Assembly (NCBI GenBank): GCA_013397455.1
Contig: VYZB01000023.1
Location: 4,510,995 to 4,574,994 of the forward strand
Direction: 5' to 3'
Length of the DNA stretch: 64,000 nt
Source of the DNA: Crotophaga sulcirostris
Lineage: Eukaryota > Chordata > Aves > Cuculiformes > Crotophagidae
Part shown: positions 33,640 through 47,700 of the stretch, piece after piece
How the letters are laid out: each line of letters starts with the position of its first letter
Numbering within the stretch: position 1 is the first letter of the stretch
Notes under the pieces: generated by a model
The model's input: only the letters and a program-made list of their open reading frames with translations
Told to the model about the DNA's origin: nothing
Database searches by the model: none
Translations under genes and position numbers: made by a program

Positions 33640-36600
33640 GAGTGATGAAGAATCCTTACAAGTACTTGTACTGTAGCATTGGTTTTCTTCTATGTCAAAA
33701 CTTCACCCTGAAAGGGTTTATTGCCTTTGACTTTGCTATTAAGAGGTGGTATGAATAGTGAGACGGTTTTGGCACATTGCAAATACATCTGGGTATGGCA
33801 TAAAACAAATTCAGCTATCTGAAAGCTGATTGAAAGATAGGAAGCTGAAACCTCATTTTAATGCCTAGCAGAGATGAACTGAAGTTGGTAATGACACAAT
33901 GCACTAAGAGGAAGAGGTCACCAAACCTCTGCCATTGAAGGTAAATTATTATTTAGAGTGCCACAACTGATTTTCTTACTTACCAGTGAATCCTCTACCT
34001 TAAACCTGGGGTTTCTTTTGCTGTCCATTCTTTGCTGGACAAAAGCACACAATGAAACACTCTCATTGTCCCCAAAAGGAAGATTCAAGTCTGATCTTGG
34101 GAAAAATATCATTCTTTATTTATTTAAAGACTATAACAATCCATGTTTCTATAAATAGGTGAGCTGCAGGGGAAAAGACTATTGAATTAATTTCAAATGA
34201 TTTAATCATCAATAACTTTAAAAAATTTTCACCAATGATTATAAAACTATGGAAAGTTTTATGGATGCCCGGATTTCCATGTGCAATGTGTTAATTAGAA
34301 ATTGTGCCAGTTCGTCAATATACCAAATTGAAACTAGGCAGCTTTATTTTGGTGTCTTCCTACACATGCAGAAGTCAGAGCAATCAAAAGTACATTGTTT
34401 TTCAGGATTCTCTGCTTTTAAAACCTAAATTAAGCTAGCAAAACAAGAAAAAAGGCTGCAAGTTTTAAATACTGTTTTATCTTCACTAATCGCAAAGAAT
34501 TCCCTGCATGCAGTTTAATCAAATAGCATGAAAATAAATTGTAAGTCAGTAGAGACATGCCAATAACAGTCTCAGCTGCTAAATCCTAACCAAGTGATGA
34601 ACTTAGTGTGTTGCTAGAAAAGAAATAAAAAAAAATATAGCTTATATTTTCTGTTAAGCTTCTTTTTACAGTTCACAGTCAATTTATATGTCTGTATGTA
34701 ATATTCTGGAATACAGAAGTAAAAATATACTGCTAGAGTGTTCATTTCACTTTGGGAAAGCTGATAAAGCTTCCTGATCAATAGCAATTCACTGTTTCAC
34801 ACCTCAAATAGGAGGGTAAACCCTGTGAGAAATTTAAGTCCTTCCACAAATGCACTTTTCTTCAAAGGTACAGGAAAAAAAATCATGAATGTGTCTGCAC
34901 AACCACAAATGGTGTAGGAGATGAGTTAACCGGCAAGAAATTTAAACTCTTACTGTGCTGTGAAATTATTTCTCAAGCAAAGACCATTTATTAAACAAAA
35001 GATCCTCTTCAGCCCTGCTCTTGTCTTATCTTATCTCTCATCTCAGCCTTGCCCCACGCCCCATGCTCGTGCTGGCAACTGCTGTGGGTGGCTGGCAGGG
35101 GGAAATGATCAGACCTGCCAACTGGAAAGAGTAAGGGGAGTCTCACGTTCTTTAAGCCTGGGTTATTGTGGCCTTATGTATAATCACATCCATCATCAAA
35201 GGGGAGAGGGTAGTTGCTGCTTTGTAACATACATGAGCTTCAGTAATTGCTGCAGTATCTTAATTAGATGGCTCTTCAGTCTCTCAGCCAGAGGTTACTG
35301 GAACTAACAATCCAGTCCAAAATATTAATGAGATTAATGAGTGTACTACAGTGGCTGAATGCATGCTTTGTCAGCACAGTGGTGTGCTAGCATTTAATGC
35401 CAGTGTTGTTTTCCCTCATCTGCAGAGGCTTAACACTTCAGCAAGCAAAATAATTGCTTGTTCTGACTTGGACACATTTGACACAACTGCCCAGGATATG
35501 TGGACATGGACTTGGGATTCCCTTAACCACACTCAGCAGAACTCCTTTGGAATAGTTCATGAATGGTTAAAGCGTGCTGGTGCCAAGGGAGTGAACGTGG
35601 GAGTAGAAGGAATGAGGGCATGGTAACAAAACAAAAACTTCAGTTTCTTTGGAAACTCAAAGGGTGTAAAACAAAGAATGTTAATCAACTGCATGATTAA
35701 CAAGTCTTCAGAATTCATGAGGACCTGCTGATCTATTCTCCCCCCTGTCAATATTTGAGATTTTGCAAACATTACATTTTTTATAAAAGTGAACGACTAT
35801 GTCCTTGGGGTATACTACAAGGAGTCAGACTTTTAACACTGCCTCCTCTTCTAGGCTTGCCAATGAGGAGTCTTACCTGCCACAAACCACAGGAAGGTGT
35901 AGCATTTGGTACAGTTGCAAGCATGTTGCCTATGCTATTGCCCCCAAGAGGCTGCAGCAGAGAAGAATATTCATGAGAAACTTAGAAGCAACATGTAGAC
36001 CAAAGCCAGGGCTTAAAAGAGAACTCTTCTGGTTATTTGTACTCTAGGATTTTCTAGATGATACATGGCATGAGAGAGAAACACAAGACTGGAGCAAAGG
36101 GAACTCTAAGTGTCATAAGTATATACAGAGTACAGCTATTATTTTATTAAATGAGAAAACAAAACTGAAATGTCGACATATTTGGGTTCCAGTCTTATCT
36201 GGCACCAGTTTCAACTCTGGTCCTTTCATACACACTGAAAGGAAGATGAATTAGTAGACAGGTTTAACAGATCCCTCTTGGTGTTGCTTTGTAATAATAA
36301 GACACATATTGTAGCATCACAAGATATTTATTGGAGGTTAGTGAGTCACTGTGCCTCAGACAATGAGCTCTTCGGCTGAAGTTATTAAAAGGTTATACTG
36401 GGCAACGTTATTTTACCTTCTGGCTATCCATCCTTCAGCATTCCTCAGAATCTTGTTTAAATGCCATACAAAATAAATGTCCTCTACTTAAACCCATTGG
36501 TTAAAAAGCCGAGCAAAAGTATTAATCATAACGATATATTTTGCTTTTCTGTACAAAAATGTTGGTGACTGTTGGCAGAGCAGTAAACTTTTAACTAGAC

Positions 36601-38515
36601 TTTTTCTCAATTGTTTGTTTGCCACTACTGTGAAAACACATTTTATAGTCTTAATTTCACCCAATATGTCCAAACACACAGTTTTACTTTGTGGCATCTT
36701 AAATGCAGACAGTCTCTAGGGGAGATTTAAAAGCTATATCGGTTCCTTTAATAGGTTCCATATGTCCAAAGTGCAGCCTGGCTTCTGCATGCCTGTCAGT
36801 AGGCATGTACTTCCCTTCAGCTTCATGTCCAGGCTGCTCTAATGGTGTGGTGAAAACACAGAAGGGGAGGCAGATTGGGACTGAGGATCACAGCGCAGCA
36901 CAACAGAGAGTCCTCTTCTTTAGAATGTGAGAAAATGCACAAATGCCACCTGGGATGCCAAACAGGCCCATGGGCTACAAACCATGCCTTTTTTAAAAAT
37001 GTCTGGGGTCTGGCATCCTGGCTCTGTGATGGGGTACATGAGAGCATTTGCTAATAAAGCATGCTGGAGCATCTCAGAGAAGTCTGGGAGTTTCATTCTC
37101 ATCTAGTTCATCTATCCAAAATCTCATAGCTGATTTTTCTAATGGGCACTTATCACAGCTGTCCACTGGTTTGCATCATGTTTTAAACATAGCATTCAGG
37201 CTCATGCAGAGCATTTAGACGATGTGGATTCTCCCTCTGGATCAATCAATAAGTTAAAAGATGATGATTTATTTACTGGAAAGAAAGGGATTTTATAATG
37301 GTTTTCCAAGCTATGAATCTAATGGTGTGAAAGCTTTGTCTCAGTCACTTTTGAAGGAGTCTCAGATTTTATGGCCTCTGTGTCTTCCTCTTGGAAAGTT
37401 TTGAATCTGTAGCTGCTCTCTTGAATATGGAAGGAGAAGAATGTTGGGGTTTTACCAGATCTCAGCTGTACAGATCTATAGTATACATTTGATGCTATTA
37501 TCTAAGATTATTTTCTTCAGCTTGAAGACTGCTTTATTAGTTTGATGAATGCAGTGTGAGACTCATGGATGAGGAAACATAAGATAGTTGCCAACTCTCT
37601 CTTCTGAAACATTTGTCTAATTTGGAAGCTGCTGAGATGACTGATGTACATGCCATACAGTCGAACAATATCTTCCTGTTATTGACTAGCAAAAGCACTG
37701 ACATTTGCTGGTTTCTAGAATCATTACCATTTAAATGTCTATATTTGCTAAAGTTACCAAACGTTACTGTGTACGGCATCTGACTTGTAATAGGCTTTAT
37801 CCAGGGAACATTTTATGCATGAAGAACATGCTAGCAAGCTCTAGTCTGTTTTGTGAAAGCACAGGGTCAACTGTCTGCTTAAGGTTGGATTTTGAAAGGT
37901 TGTTAAAGGAACGGGACATTGAACTTCAGTACAACTTGGATGTCAAATTCCAGTAGGTTCTTTCGAAATTCCACCTCCAGTAACTTGGCAAGAGGTAATG
38001 GTCTTCTATTTACTGTAATACTTATTCTTAGTATAGTTGTATTACTGGGAGGCCTCCAGTTCAGGACAAAAGCAAGCATACACTTAACTGTACACAAATA
38101 TGAATCTTCATTAACTAACCATGTGTTTAAGAGCTTCCCCGATAGGAATGCTTTCTTTAATTGGGTTATATTTTAGGAATTCTTGTCAAGTCTGCAAAAT
38201 ATGAATATTGTTTAACTTATGAAGGTGTCCTAAGTCTTATTTAATGAAGAACAAAGACCTGCTGAGGCAGGAAAAAAATGTGGAATTCTAGTTTTAGAGT
38301 TTGTATAAATTCCAGGTTTTCTGAGCATCCTAGTATTTTTAACTTTGGCTTTTTTTGATCATATCTTTAGAAACTGTTCTACCCAAAATGCCACTACTGG
38401 GTGATTTTTTCTTATTTTATCAAATGAATTAGGATCAGAGAAACCTGAATATTTTAGTTACAAAAAAACCCCAGAATGCAGTGGAGGTGAAAAGAGAAAA
38501 AGTGCCCATTTTTTC
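33640..38515. other. Non-coding stretch with one exon-like island
   Basis: No repeat of a known class is recognisable. The only coding-like piece is at 35,426-35,622. Many ATTA-rich words occur around 35,200-35,340, compatible with regulatory DNA, but nothing definite. Confidence 0.4.
35426..35622 (+). other. Exon-like island, unassigned
   Basis: A good acceptor (TTGTTTTCCCTCATCTGCAG) and a fair donor (GGCATG|GTAACA) enclose 65 open codons. The reading includes CSDLDTFDTTAQDMWTW and FGIVHEWLKRAGAKGVNVG, which has protein-like composition. It enters in phase 0 and leaves in phase 2. No partner exon was found within several kilobases on either side, and the whole ORF extends past the donor by only one codon. 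It could be an isolated exon of a gene with long introns, a non-coding RNA exon, or chance. Confidence 0.25.
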
Positions 38516-38519
38516 TTGT

Positions 38520-38760
38520 TTTCAGGTTTCCCATGAGGCTTCTGCTTGGAATTTAGGCACAGATGCTCCAAAGGGCTTGGTATTTACCAGACTGCAGGTG
38601 CCTAAACTCCTTGAGTGCTGGGGGTGCCAAGTGTACTTGTGCACTGTGTCTCTATCTGTAAAGTAAGTACTTTCTTACTTCATCAGTTTATGAGGGTAAA
38701 TATGTTTTTAACACTCCAGAAGCACCGAGACATTATTGCTGTAATAACAGAGAGAGAAAT
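38520..38760 (+). repeat. MIR-like ancient SINE
   Basis: GTGTCTCTATCTGTAAAGTA, then TTACTTCATCAGTTTATGAG, GGTAAATATG and CTCCAGAAGCACCGAGA, correspond to the MIR 3' half ('ctgtaaaatggg...acctcacagggttgttgtgaggataaa...gtgctcagata'). The upstream part is too diverged to be sure of the start. Confidence 0.45.
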
Positions 38761-38769
38761 ACTTCATAA

Positions 38770-41700
38770 GAGGAAGCTGTGTAATAGACCAGTCTATTAA
38801 AAATCTGTGAAGTGAATTATCAGATGATGTTAGCTGCCGACATCCACTGAAGTTGAATGGATCATCTGAGTCCTTTATCTTCATGTTTTCAATTACCATC
38901 TAAGCATCTCACTGTATCCTGCACATTGCACCACTGTTAAAGAGATGTCCCTGCTTGTGTTCTATGCAATAAAAAAAAAGGCAAACCCATATATTTTCTA
39001 TATAGTTCTTCGCTAGATTCACACACTATGAACATGTCACTGCAAATTACTAGGAGGGAGGGTAATCAGATGGCGGGAGTCAAAATTAAAGTTATCAGAT
39101 TTAAGAATAGGAAAGTCAATGTACAGTATTCGTATGCCTCAGCACCAGGCAGATCATTCAGGGAGGTGGGGAAGCCAGAATCTGGCCCACCTCTTCCCAC
39201 TTTAAACAAAATATGTGGGTTGTACACTTGTCTGTGTTATATTCAGATATAACAATATCAAACCATATCAACATGGATTTATGCCAAAAATCTGGTTACT
39301 TATTCTGCTGGCACAGAAATGAATATTAGTTACAAGATCTTAAATTCACACATTTGCATACCTAATAGTCTTACTCATATGAAAGGCAAAAAGTAATAGA
39401 AGCCTAATCTGCCTTTCCTTCAGAGCAGATGCTCCTTCAGATTTATGTGCTGAATTATTCATATCACAGTGAGTTGAGCCCTATCAGTCTTTGTGTTGGA
39501 AAATTTCCATAGTGGACAACATACTGCACATATAAAACTATAATACATCACTTCATAACAGCTGAATATCTGGTCTGAAGTCTCCTGGGATTTCTATCTT
39601 TATAGTAAGACTACAAATGGATTTTTTTTTCACTCAGTTTGAAATTCAATATTACATTCATATTGGTTATAAGCCCTCTTTAGATGTTAAGGGATCTGTA
39701 CACTTTTTCAGGAGCTATTTGCCCTATATTTGAGATACAATATTATATTAATGGTAGTTCTAAATCTTTAGATGTGAGGTATTCTGCCTTATAATTTAGG
39801 ATTCCTTACTGATGCACCAGACAAAAATTTCTCAGAGACACCCAGGACACTGTATAGGCACGTAGCATGTAAAATAAAAATGCACTTTCATAAATCCCAT
39901 CACTGAAAACTAAACTCACACCAATCCATTATTTGATTTTAGTTTGAATTGTGTCATTTATAGTTTGGCTATTCTGGGATGTAAATTTATTGTATGTTTC
40001 ACTTATGCAGCTTATGAAAGCATCAGCCATTTATATGGCACCATAAATTTACCATCACAGTGCAAAGTACATACACTGTAAAGATGTACTTTTGTGTTTT
40101 GTAATGTAGCATTCTGGGTCAGCTGGATAATTCTGAATATGTCAACATCTAAATGTACAGTCACCAAGGACCCGAAAGACATTTGAACTGCAGAAGTACT
40201 GTAGATTCATCTGTGCAATCAGATATCAAAATGCACCTCTGAATTCAGTGTCATAAGAACTTTGTTGTTCTTAATATGCCTACAGATGCTGAAGGAAGCA
40301 CAGAATTGTCACTGGAATGGTTTCAGATGAGGTAGTATTTACCAGTTTTACAAACTATTGTTTGTATTTTTATAACAATTGGTATTAAAGTTAGCACACA
40401 ATGAATAAGCGGAGTTCAGGTCTCTCAGGCACTCGTGTTTAGTCAGTGTGAAGTTATGCTACCTGCATTACTGAATAAATTGGATGCTGAGGTAAGGAGA
40501 TCTCTGTGAATGAGAGCATGCATGCTAGAAGTACTATGTACTTCATGGGAAAGTTATTTTTATTACGTTTGAAAATTATGACAAGTGGGCTTGAAATTGA
40601 TATTTTCCTACCTGAACACTCCAGTAGTTTGAAACAACACCAGCTAAGGTCCTGCAGTGGTCATATGTTATACAATTGCTGTATATAAAATTGTCACATA
40701 TTTAAAATCTGTTGTAGCAGGGATGTCCTAGGATTAGATGAAAGTGCTTAAACGCCTCATATAGATATTGTACTACTTGCTGCTATGGCAACTTGATAAA
40801 AATCAGTAATTACAGTTTTGTGGACAAGAATTCCCTGCTCCAACAGCACTGGAAAGATTCCATTTCAATTTTGCTGCCTTACTTGAGACCACAAAGTCGC
40901 AAAATCAAGATTTTTTGTCCTGAAAATGTTTCTCTCTGTATTTTCTTCTTTCTGTTGGACTGTCTTTCTATTTTTTATCTCTCTCCCAGCAACGTGGCTG
41001 AATAATTTCAAAGTGTAAGCCCTATTATGGAGTTGTGAGAGGCTGATTTTTCAAACCCTAGCTGTTAGCAAGCTTGAGAGGCTCAAACATACCCTGCAAA
41101 GTATAAATGGCCAGAATGGTGGATGGGGAGACAAAATCAGCCTTGTACTTGTGCTGTAGAGCATCATAGCATTTCTGTTGCTAGCACCGTCAACACATTG
41201 TCCTTCAGCTTAATTCGCTGTGGGTTTAAGTCATTGTGGCAGTTTTGCTTAATATTTTTTTTTTCTTTGAGAACAATATTATTTCCTATTCAACAGTCCC
41301 TTGTGAAGACACCAGTGTCTTAATGTGCTTGTATTAGGCATGCAGCTTCTGCAACTTTCCAGTGGGAATAGCACTTTATAATTTATGGATGTGCTTTTTC
41401 AAATAATAAGTCAAAATTACATTGTGTTTTATTTAATCTTTTTTTAATTGGCCTCTCAGAGGCTTTGCAGGAGTCGATCTGCAGAGTTTCCACTTGCTAT
41501 TGGATTATACTTTTTTTTTTTTTACTATTAACTACTGCATGCAGAGAAAAGCACACTCTTTGACAACAGTCCCCGCATGAAGATTCTTAATTAGATTGTA
41601 CTCAGCATGTTGTAAAAATTGCAAGGTTTTGGAGGCATGAGGTGCACGCCTAATGTGGCATTTTACATGACATCTTCGCGTTTCAGCAGGATTCCATGAC

Positions 41701-44700
41701 ACTTTCTTTCCCTCCAACATAAAATACTGCTATAGGAAATGACCTAAAAATGACTTATATATCATCTTCTGCTTATCTTTCTTAAAGGCTGTTAAATAGT
41801 CCTCTTACCATTAATGTTAGGGTATATATAACATTTATTCATCCATACAAAATAAATTTAAGACACGGATAAATTCCAAGCTCATACACACAAATAACCC
41901 TTGATGCATGACTCCAGCTGCTTAATTAAAATAGTAAAACAAACCCAACCTTTAAAATGGAAAAGGGAAGAAAATAATTAAAAGTAAGTCCCACTCACCA
42001 GACACACTTTCCCATCAGTTTTGTTCATGATGCCTTTTACCCATAAGTACCTCTGTCCCTCCTGCGTGTGTGTTCATGCACACATACGTGGTGCTGTCGT
42101 CATTTGGCCAGACTCATTGTTTGAATGATGCTGTTTTCTCCATTGTCTGAGTGCTCGCAGCTGCTTTCCTGTGGGGTGTTCCCTGACCCTGGACCACTCT
42201 GGGATGCAGAGTGTGGGAAGAAACAAGGTTCCTCTTTGACAGTGAAGTTCAGTTTTGGCTATTATGAGGTTTTTGCAACACTTTGTCCTCTTTTGGCCAA
42301 GCTTTTTTGTTCTCAATTTCAGACTGCTCCAGTATGTATGGGTATCTCTACTACACTGTTTTGAAACAAAAGAGAAACCACAGCTTGCTAAGTGCAGTGC
42401 AGCATGCTTTAAGGACTAATGCTAAACAAAAAAAAAAAAGGAAATTAAGGAAACAAGGGGAAAGAGATAGCAATGAGGAATAGTGTGAAAGCATATAACA
42501 CCACTCTGATTAATGCTGATGGTTTTGAAAGCAATATAATCAGTTTTATTTAAATGACTTGTGGTGTTATCTGGATGAAAGTGCAGACAGTAGCCTGCAG
42601 GATATCTTCTCTCCTGTTCTCGTCTGAAAAGAAACGCCTCTGTCTCTTGTACATTAATGGCAGATCTCTGGAGCCTGCAGCAATGAAATAGGCCACCAAC
42701 ACTGGTTGACTTCCTAGCCTGACAATGTCCATACCTGCCTGCTGGGCTGACTGCAAACACTGCCTGGACATGAAATACCCATGGGTAGGAGTTCCCCAAA
42801 ATAGATGCTCCTCCATTCTTTCTCCATCAGGAAGGGCTGTGTGCTGAAATGTTACACACTTTTTTCTTGTAGAGATCAGTTGGAGTGCAGGTTTCCAGTG
42901 GTGGCCAAGCTGCCAGAAGAGGTCCCTCCTCTACCATTGCACACCACCTCTTCTCTTGCCCAGGTGCTATCCCCATCCCAGTCTTCTCCTCTCCATGTCA
43001 TCCATTCACTTCTCCCAGGGCAGCAATTCCTGGGATGCATGACAAGGCCAGCTCTGAAATGACAGCATCACTCATCTCTCTCCTGGAAGACTATTTTCAG
43101 AGCTTAGATCATTTGTCTCGACATTCACAGTGCATCCCTACAACTAGAGGCAGAAGTGCGCTGTGTGGGGCAGGAGCAAGGTGCTAACAGCTCTTCAGGT
43201 AGTTTTGCATCAAATAAAATCCATTTCCTTTCTGTTCTGGAGGAGTGGGAGAGGGATGTTTACTGGACTGCAGAGGAGAGCGGTTTGCAAGCAGAAGGTG
43301 AAAAAGTGACTCTTGTACACTTCCCTGCTTTCTCCCTAAACTTCTCATGCAAGCCCCTCTGGGGAAAACACAAATCACAGTTTTGAAAGCTTTTTCCACA
43401 GTCTTGTGCCCACACCATGCAGGGGGACTGTGGGAGGGAAAATTAGCAGCAAGTCCTTTAGAAGTTTCTGGGACATGTGCTGATGCGGGGGATCATTAGC
43501 TATCCTTTCTGTCATCTGAGTGAAGCTGCTGTAAGCCACGCAGGCAGGCATATGTGTCTGGCATCTCCTTCAGGGACTCTGGTGGATGGGAAATTATCTC
43601 TGATAAGACATGGTAGGCCTGCAGCTGTATATTCAGGTAAGCCTGCCCACCTGCTCTGTACTGAGAAGAAGGCTGACTCCTAAGCTTGCATGGACTAAAA
43701 AGAGTATAGTGATGCCATCCAAGATGACAACATGCAATTGTCAGCAGAGTGCAGCCTATAACCAAGCCTTGCTTTCCAGGAACTGCCTGTGAATTTAGTC
43801 CTTGCAAGGAACCTCTGTCTGTCATCTGTGCAAAGTAAAGACTCTGCTTGTCCCTAGCACATTTATTGCATGTGTAGCATCCTTGTATGCAGATGTCTCC
43901 CCTGCAGTGTGACCTGTAGGGCAGTCCGCCAGGAGATGTCTAAGTGAGACCATGACCTGCAGCTGCACTGAAAAAACATGTGTATTAGTAACAAACACCA
44001 AAGAATGTCCTGTTCACAGACAGCCCATGGTGTCTTACTATGTGTTGTAACATGTGCAGCCCAGGTGAGTTTCCTAAATGGAGTTAGAAAGCAGGGCACA
44101 AGAAGCTCACCCAAGCTTTAAGTTAAGATACTTGCTCACGTCTGTCCTGCCAATCCATCTGTCCCTGTACTTCTTGTGGTCAACCAGACAGTTTTTACAG
44201 ATATGAGCTACTATGATACGATACGTATGTGCCTACACGACTAAACAAATGTTATGTGAAGGTCAAAGCCTCTAAGAAATACAGGTAATTGTAGACTAGA
44301 AAAATTTCTCACTTTTTGTTTCCTACTCCTGTGATTGACAAGCATTCATTCGTCTGTCTGTCCTGTGTACTAGGGGTGACAGAATTACCCCTTATTTATC
44401 TCTATGAAGAAGATTTCAGGCCAGTATAACACACTCAATGCAACTTGAAGTGCTCACATGGCCTCAAGGGAATCAGAAACAAACCCCAGCCACATACTAC
44501 AAACAATAAGTTCAGCATAAATCAGAAACAAATTATCTCTGTTTTATTTCCCTCACAAGGGGATATATTCCCCAGCCTTCAATATTCAGGTCTCTGCTCA
44601 ATCACTAAAACAGTCTGGCACAGATATTTGATAGCAAAAAATAAATCTATAACACTTAGAGAAGAGACACACCCTCCCTTCAATGTAATTGCTTACTTTC

Positions 44701-47700
44701 CAATGAAAGCTCTTCATTAACAAACACAGAGATCCAGATATGCACTGTTACTGCTTACCTGTGGTAAGATCTTAAAAAAAAGAAATGCCATTAGGACCTT
44801 TATAAAATCAAATAATCTGTAAAAATGTCTTTCTTCATTATTTCTGCAACAAAGTTTTCTCTTCAGTGTATAAGGGTGTGTGGGAGGTAATTCCTGCAGG
44901 GAGGTAAAGAAAACCCCTGTAGTCTCAGGGTTTTGTTGGAAAAATCCAACCAGTGCTTTCAGCACAATATTTAATTGGTCATTTTCAATTATTGCAAAGA
45001 ATAGGGCAGAAATACAGCCTTTGTAACAAAAAAGAGGAACAGAATAGCAGATTTGCTAGCTCCCAAGCTTCTTGATTTGAACAGCTTGCTCCTTAAACTC
45101 TCTGTCTTCATTTGTAGTAGCTATGTATCGGTATAATTTTTGTTCATCTTGGACAGTTTCCAAGCTCAGCCCTTCTTGAAACCCAAGTAGCTGGCCTAGG
45201 TCCTTTACTTGCATAAATCTGTGTTATCCCATGTCAACAGGACAAAGCCTGGCTCTGGTTCTGATCCAACTGTTGTTTGATTGGATTTTTTGTCTAACGT
45301 AATCCGTGTGTGAGAAGTATGGGGGTGTTTCAGTTTTCGGGCTATCATTACCTTTATTAAGTGGATATCCATATTCACAGTGGACATTAGGTTCTGTTTG
45401 GGATATGGGTCTCAATTATCTTCCGATTCACTATTTTCCTTGGTATTAACAAGTGTTTTTTCCAGTTTAAGTGGGGTCACTCCAAATACTGTGCACAGAA
45501 AGACTGATTCCCCTTATGCAAACACTCGACCCAGGGAACTGGGTTTACACAAAAGGGAAGGAAACTTATCTTCCCATCACTGAAAGAAAGGGAAGTTTTC
45601 ACTGATCAAGAACATTAAAGAACAACCAGTCTCACCTGAGGCTTAACCTGACACTTGATGTTCATTCAAGCACCCATCCACATACACTTCAATTTAGATT
45701 TCAGATTAATTTTAGAGTTACTTGTTCATTAATATACTAGTTAATTAATTTTGCTGTTAGGTATTTTCATTTCTCAGCAGAACCATCAGATATCTCATCC
45801 CTACTAAATCAAACCTGCCCGCAGTATAACAGAATGAATAAGACCATCTATTTAATTTCCCAGGCATTAAATAATTAAAGCTTCCTTGAAGGGGAGGACA
45901 GTGTGTTGCTGCCACTGGTGAACAGATATGACAGAGATGTACTTTCTTTAGGGAAACATACAGAAGATGAACTATCCCTACCCGTGTATGCCACAGTTTA
46001 TCTCTATGCTTTGCATTTATTACTAATGAACACTACTAATTAACTGTGCTAAAATACGCCTCAGGGGAGTACTACAAATCTGAAGTGCAATATTGTCAAG
46101 TGGATCATTTCAGGGTACTTGGTACTGCTGTCTGACAGTATCACTCAGAAAACCCCTGGGAAAGCACTGTGCTGGAAAGCAGCATGAAGAGCAATGTGGG
46201 AGGACATCCTCCAGCCAGGGACCATACTGTAGCAACATCACTGTTGCAATATGCTGGCACAGAGAAAAGCCATCCCCAAAATTATAGCCCTGTCATGCTA
46301 TTCTTGCCATGAGGAAAGAAGAGGGATCCCAGGTCTCCCTTTATCAGGACCAGTTCCTCTATTCACATCTTTGAACCCCCTTTACTTGGAGACATTTGTA
46401 GAGACCTGAAATTCACTTAAGCTGTGGGAGAAAATAACAGTGAAAGACAAACTTTTGGAAAACACTGCAAATAACATTAGAGCTCTGTTGTGCAGAGCAG
46501 TGATGTTTGTGTAGCTGTGTGGGAGAAGCTCAAGTGTCCTGGCCTTTGCCCTCATGATGCAAGAGAGATGTAACTAGATTTGCTCAGAAAAGAGAAGTTA
46601 CCATATGGGAAGTTATGACACACCATCCATTCAGATGGCCGTTAGAGGTTGAAGCCAGGACATATTTTGATGACTACAATCAAGATGATAAAGGGTATGT
46701 GAAGCTGACCTGCAGGCTTTTCCCTGATGAAACTGTTTTCATTCTTGGAGAGAAGTTATTAAGTTCTTCTTCAGTAGCTTTTAGCTTCTGACTGTCAAGC
46801 CTTGGAGTAAAGAAAAGGGCTTCCCTAAGGCCAGTTACAGAACATACTCTATCTAGTCATGCTGTTGTCAGGTTTTGCTGGGCAGAGACAGGATACCTCA
46901 GAAAGAGTCTTGCCCCACTGGAGCCATAAGAAATGACAGAGCAAGGAATGGGAGCATGTCCTTGCACCTGCCATTGGCTGACCATCTCCTGACCTGGGTT
47001 CTGCCCAGACAGGTAAGTGAAGGCTGCATGTGATTGGGTAGGGAAAAAGAGAAAAATGCCTCTGCTGCTTTTACTGAGTGCTGCAACGGCTCTTTAAGAC
47101 CTGTCTGGCCTTCTCTCCTGTGGAAGAGAGCTGAGAACGACACTATAGACATCACAGTATTTAGTATACTTGTCCTTACAATACTGTTTTAGGAAGGAGA
47201 GTTAGGTTTTTCCCTTGGGAAAAAGATTGTCCTCTGATGTAAAGGTAACCAAAGGCAGGAGAGGGAGCTGGTTAAGTGGTGGGGTGAGTAGCTCCACACA
47301 CAAACTTGTTTTATAAACAGTTCCAAGTATTTAGCCCCAAATAATTAAGGAAGTCCTTTGCAAACAGAGGTTCATACCAAAATCACATTTTCAGCCGTAT
47401 TACATGGCTAAATCTCAAACTGGCCTGAGAGCTTCCCTTCTTTGCGCAACAGGAGCAGGTTTACCATGGGGGCAAGGGGACATTAGGGGCTATATCAGAA
47501 ATGCCCAGGACAGTGCAGCTGCCCAGCAATTCTGGACGTATGGAGGTCTCAAAAATTGGTGAAGGTGCAGGGGAATGTTGACTCTATGCTGTACCCTCAG
47601 TGAGTGTGGAGTGGTCCTGTGGTGCTGGCACTGTGCTGTAGCAAAGACATCCTCAGCCCCCACTGGGGCCGTAGAGGGGAGGCTGGAGGTCTGCTGCCCT

